Origin: Lachnospiraceae bacterium
GTDB lineage: Bacteria; Bacillota; Clostridia; Lachnospirales; Lachnospiraceae
Direction of reading: 5' to 3'
Length of the DNA stretch: 33,707 nt
NCBI GenBank assembly: GCA_021772075.1
Contig: JAETNQ010000038.1
Coordinates: 1 to 33,707 of the forward strand
Below the pieces are notes generated by a model. It had not been told where the DNA came from, did no database searches, and was given only the letters and a program-made list of their open reading frames with translations. The translations under genes and the position numbers were made by a program. Positions 32,031 to 33,707 of the stretch are shown one piece after another. Numbering within the stretch: position 1 is the stretch's first letter; every line of letters begins with the position of its first letter.

Positions 32031-32414
32031 ATGGAAGATATTAAGAAAGCAGAAAACAAACAGGAAAAGACAGAGGAAGTAAAGACAGAGGTTGCAGGTG
32101 TGACCGATTCGGACACACCGCAGGGGGCGTATGTGCATAAATTTCAGAAACCTTACACATACGAGGATAAAACTTACACAGAGTTGGTATTTGACTTTGA
32201 AAAACTGATAGGCGACGACCTTGTAGCCATTGAAAACGAAATGGCAGCAGTCGGAGAATTTGCATTATCCCCGGAAATTTCAACCTCTTTCCTCTACCGC
32301 TTGGCAGCAAGGGCAGCAGGTGTAGGAAGTGACGTTATATCAAGCCTGCCTATCCGTGACTTTGGCAAAATCAAAAATAAGAGCAGGGATTTTTTAGTAA
32401 GCACGGGATTATAA
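32031..32414 (+). CDS. Tail assembly chaperone, short (G-like) form
   Basis: 127 residues. The N-terminal 30 residues are charged; the folded part (FDFEKLIGDDLVAIENEMAA, FLYRLAARAAGVGSDV) is typical of the chaperone that guards the tape-measure protein. It lies between tube and tape-measure genes, where lambda has G and GT. A slippery site near its end leads to a longer form. Residues 24-29 (VTDSDT) come from the fourth copy of the 17-base repeat. Confidence 0.75.
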   Translation: MEDIKKAENKQEKTEEVKTEVAGVTDSDTPQGAYVHKFQKPYTYEDKTYTELVFDFEKLIGDDLVAIENEMAAVGEFALSPEISTSFLYRLAARAAGVGSDVISSLPIRDFGKIKNKSRDFLVSTGL

Positions 32415-32566
32415 AACAGAATCCCGTTAAGTGGTTTAAGCGTAACAGCCTGCTACTTTCAAGGGCAACGTATACAGGCTTGGATTTTTGGTTGAGCCGG
32501 ACAATAGGGGAGTTAAATTCTTGGATTGGAGAATATAACGAACTTGTCAAAGAAGAGAAAAAATAA
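32031..32566 (+). CDS. Tail assembly chaperone, -1 frameshift (GT-like) product
   Basis: At T TTT TTA (32390-32396) the reading frame can slip back by one base, after which the frame stays open to TAA at 32564-32566. The product has 178 residues. The added tail reads SKHGIIKQNPVKWFKRNSLL and then FWLSRTIGELNSWIGEYNEL, a sequence like those of the downstream T part of phage GT fusions. The zero frame stops at 32414. The T-like frame has no start of its own with a ribosome site. Confidence 0.75.
32100..32116. repeat. 17-base near-palindrome, copy 4
   Basis: GTGACCGATTCGGACAC, identical to the copy at 17037; inside the chaperone gene. Confidence 0.65.
32390..32396 (+). other. Programmed -1 frameshift site
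   Basis: TTTTTTA in the zero-frame phasing T TTT TTA, the classic slippery heptamer. It is 16 bases before the zero-frame stop. The -1 frame is open from 32381 on. Confidence 0.75.
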
Positions 32567-32577
32567 AGATGAAATAT

Positions 32578-32624
32578 GTACCTCTTTGTGGTAAGATGTA
32601 AAATAAAAAGCCACAAGGAGGTAC
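32578..32624 (+). promoter_or_regulatory. Hairpin occluding the ribosome site of the cargo gene
   Basis: GTACCTCTTTGTGG (32578-32591) pairs with CCACAAGGAGGTAC (32611-32624) over 14 bases with one wobble. AAGGAGGT (32615-32622), the ribosome site of the next gene, lies inside the stem. Translation would be low unless the hairpin opens or a ligand, temperature change or passing ribosome melts it. It could instead be a DNA operator. Confidence 0.65.
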
Positions 32625-32630
32625 AAAAGT

Positions 32631-33269
32631 ATGACACAGGAAAACACGACACAAAACGAAAAAACGAACATATTTTCGGGGGGGGGGGTACTGTTAGACG
32701 TACTTAAACAGATTGACGAATTACCCGCCGAGATTGCAATAGAATTAAGAGGTATCGTATATTCACATGAGAAAAACGGACAGATAATAGAAAAAAGAAG
32801 AAATAAAAATCTGGACGAATTAGTACGGCTTGGATATTTGAAAGAGATTATATGCGATAGTGAAACTTTAGATAAAAAATACACAAAAGATAAACTATTC
32901 GTGGAATTAAGCAAAAAGATGTACGACTTTCAGCCTAAGTCTAATACTACAAAAAAAGAAATGGTAGAATATATATTATCAGACGAAAAAGCCGTTAAAA
33001 GGTTGGCGAGAAAGTATTTTACAGCGGTTTATACGGACGAATTTAAAGTATATGCAAGAGATTTAGGAAATTTTCTTGAAAAATTGCTTATTAAACACCC
33101 TTATATGACAACAGATGTAAAACTTGTAGATTTTTACTATGAATTGCAGGGGGAAAGAAAAAGAGAAGAACAGAAAATTGATACTATGGCGAAAAACCTT
33201 GTATCGGATAACAAGAAGGAAACGCAAGGCAGGAAAGATACTTTTTTTTCACGCCTTTTCAAAAAATAA
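32631..33269 (+). CDS. Cargo (moron-like) gene of unknown function with poly-G tract
   Basis: 212 residues, AT-rich and lysine-rich compared with its neighbours, between the tail chaperone and the tape measure, where no structural gene is expected. Eleven consecutive G (32678-32688) lie at codons 16-20 (SGGGV); a change of one or two G would stop the product early. The rest is helical and charged: LDELVRLGYLKEIICDSETL, TTKKEMVEYILSDEKAVKRL (similar to SAP-type helix pairs), and a basic end FFSRLFKK. No catalytic motif is seen. A phage-defence, superinfection or lysogenic-conversion role is possible but unproven. Confidence 0.6.
   Translation: MTQENTTQNEKTNIFSGGGVLLDVLKQIDELPAEIAIELRGIVYSHEKNGQIIEKRRNKNLDELVRLGYLKEIICDSETLDKKYTKDKLFVELSKKMYDFQPKSNTTKKEMVEYILSDEKAVKRLARKYFTAVYTDEFKVYARDLGNFLEKLLIKHPYMTTDVKLVDFYYELQGERKREEQKIDTMAKNLVSDNKKETQGRKDTFFSRLFKK
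32678..32688 (+). repeat. Poly-G (11) tract
   Basis: Eleven G in a row near the 5' end of an AT-rich gene, the longest single-base run seen in the window. Such tracts slip during replication and can switch genes on and off. Confidence 0.8.
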
Positions 33270-33290
33270 TATTATAAATCGAATTTGGGT

Positions 33291-33322
33291 AAAAGCACTT
33301 GCAGAAATGTAGGTGCTTTTCT
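33291..33322 (+). terminator. Hairpin after the cargo gene
   Basis: AAAAGCAC (33291-33298) pairs with GTGCTTTT (33313-33320). The outer arms match those of the hairpin at 23834. The following T-run is weak. It separates the cargo gene from the tape measure. Confidence 0.5.
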
Positions 33323-33344
33323 TATGCCCGGAAAGGAGGGAAAA

Positions 33345-33707
33345 GTGGCAGCGGGTAAAACATTTGAATTTTTGTTTCAGTTGACCGCAAAATTAGGACC
33401 GAACTTTTCACAATCATTTAAGAACGCTCAAAAGACAATGGGCGTTTTGCAAAACGATTTAGCAAATGCCAATAAGAAATTAAAAGACGTATCAGCGTAT
33501 CAGAAACAGCAGAACGCAGTAGCAAAAAGCAGAGATAGAGTAAATGAGTTACAGGCAGAACATGAACGGCTTACAAGAGAAATTGAGGAAGCAGGGCAGG
33601 CGACGCCAGAACTTACACGAAAGTTACAAGCAAATGAAAAAGCATTAGCAAAAGCGAAAGACGCAGCAGCAAGTGAAGAGGAACGATTACAGGAATTAAG
33701 CGAAACC
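33345..33707 (+). CDS. Tape measure protein, N-terminal part
   Basis: GTG 33345 with AAAGGAGGG upstream; 121 codons to the right edge without a stop. Reads MAAGKTFEFLFQLTAKLGPN, then a long coiled coil (ANANKKLKDVSAYQKQQNAV, RLTREIEEAGQATPELTRKL). This is the usual start of the long protein that sets tail length. The rest, and the baseplate genes, lie beyond the window. Confidence 0.8.
   Translation, partial: MAAGKTFEFLFQLTAKLGPNFSQSFKNAQKTMGVLQNDLANANKKLKDVSAYQKQQNAVAKSRDRVNELQAEHERLTREIEEAGQATPELTRKLQANEKALAKAKDAAASEEERLQELSET

Noticed and set aside
5229-33707. DGR template repeat or reverse transcriptase within the window
   Set aside because: No second copy of the GGGCTTCCGCTCTGC end was seen by eye and no ORF has reverse transcriptase motifs such as YxDD.
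1-33707. CRISPR array or insertion sequence
   Set aside because: No regularly spaced repeats with unique spacers and no transposase gene with terminal inverted repeats were seen.

Overview
The window holds the end of a Firmicutes chromosome segment followed by most of a prophage. The host part (1-3400) has the end of a CstA-family transporter and two secreted proteins. Short AGGAGG ribosome sites, GTG/TTG starts and the repeat-bearing secreted proteins suggest a Clostridia/Lachnospiraceae host; this is inference, as no rRNA or marker gene is present.

From about 3.5 kb to the right edge every gene is on the plus strand and closely packed, as in a temperate tailed phage. Regions: (1) 3591-6719, small genes, a formylglycine-enzyme/C-type-lectin-fold protein whose 3' end looks like a variable region of a diversity-generating retroelement (DGR), and two YopX-like proteins; (2) 6886-14038, the early region: a HUH-type replication initiator, a radical SAM protein, a DnaQ-like exonuclease, an ASCH protein, a RecU-like resolvase and a cytosine DNA methyltransferase encoded in two long overlapping frames; (3) 14038-19400, an operator cluster, a structured non-coding stretch, ParA and ParB with small genes, and a sigma/ArpU-like late regulator; (4) 19403-33707, the late region: terminase, portal, ClpP-type protease, decoration and capsid proteins, connector proteins, contractile-tail sheath and tube, a tail chaperone with a -1 frameshift, a cargo gene, and the start of the tape measure, cut by the window edge. 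The phage is therefore a myovirus with a lambda-like head module.

The genes suggest a phage able to replicate from its own initiator and to be partitioned by ParAB, switching to late expression through the sigma-like protein at 18921, just upstream of a repeated promoter-like element (19403 and 23789). No integrase, repressor, lysis gene, reverse transcriptase or DGR template repeat is visible; these would have to lie beyond the right edge.

Most worth a second look: the DGR target gene with its GGTA-loop hairpin but no reverse transcriptase in the window; the dual-frame methyltransferase; a 17-base near-palindrome present four times; a 16-base operator palindrome present five times; the octamer GCAGCAGG, found about 27 times on one strand and once on the other; the 14.4-14.7 kb structured RNA candidate; and the cargo gene at 32631 with an 11-G tract and a hairpin over its ribosome binding site.
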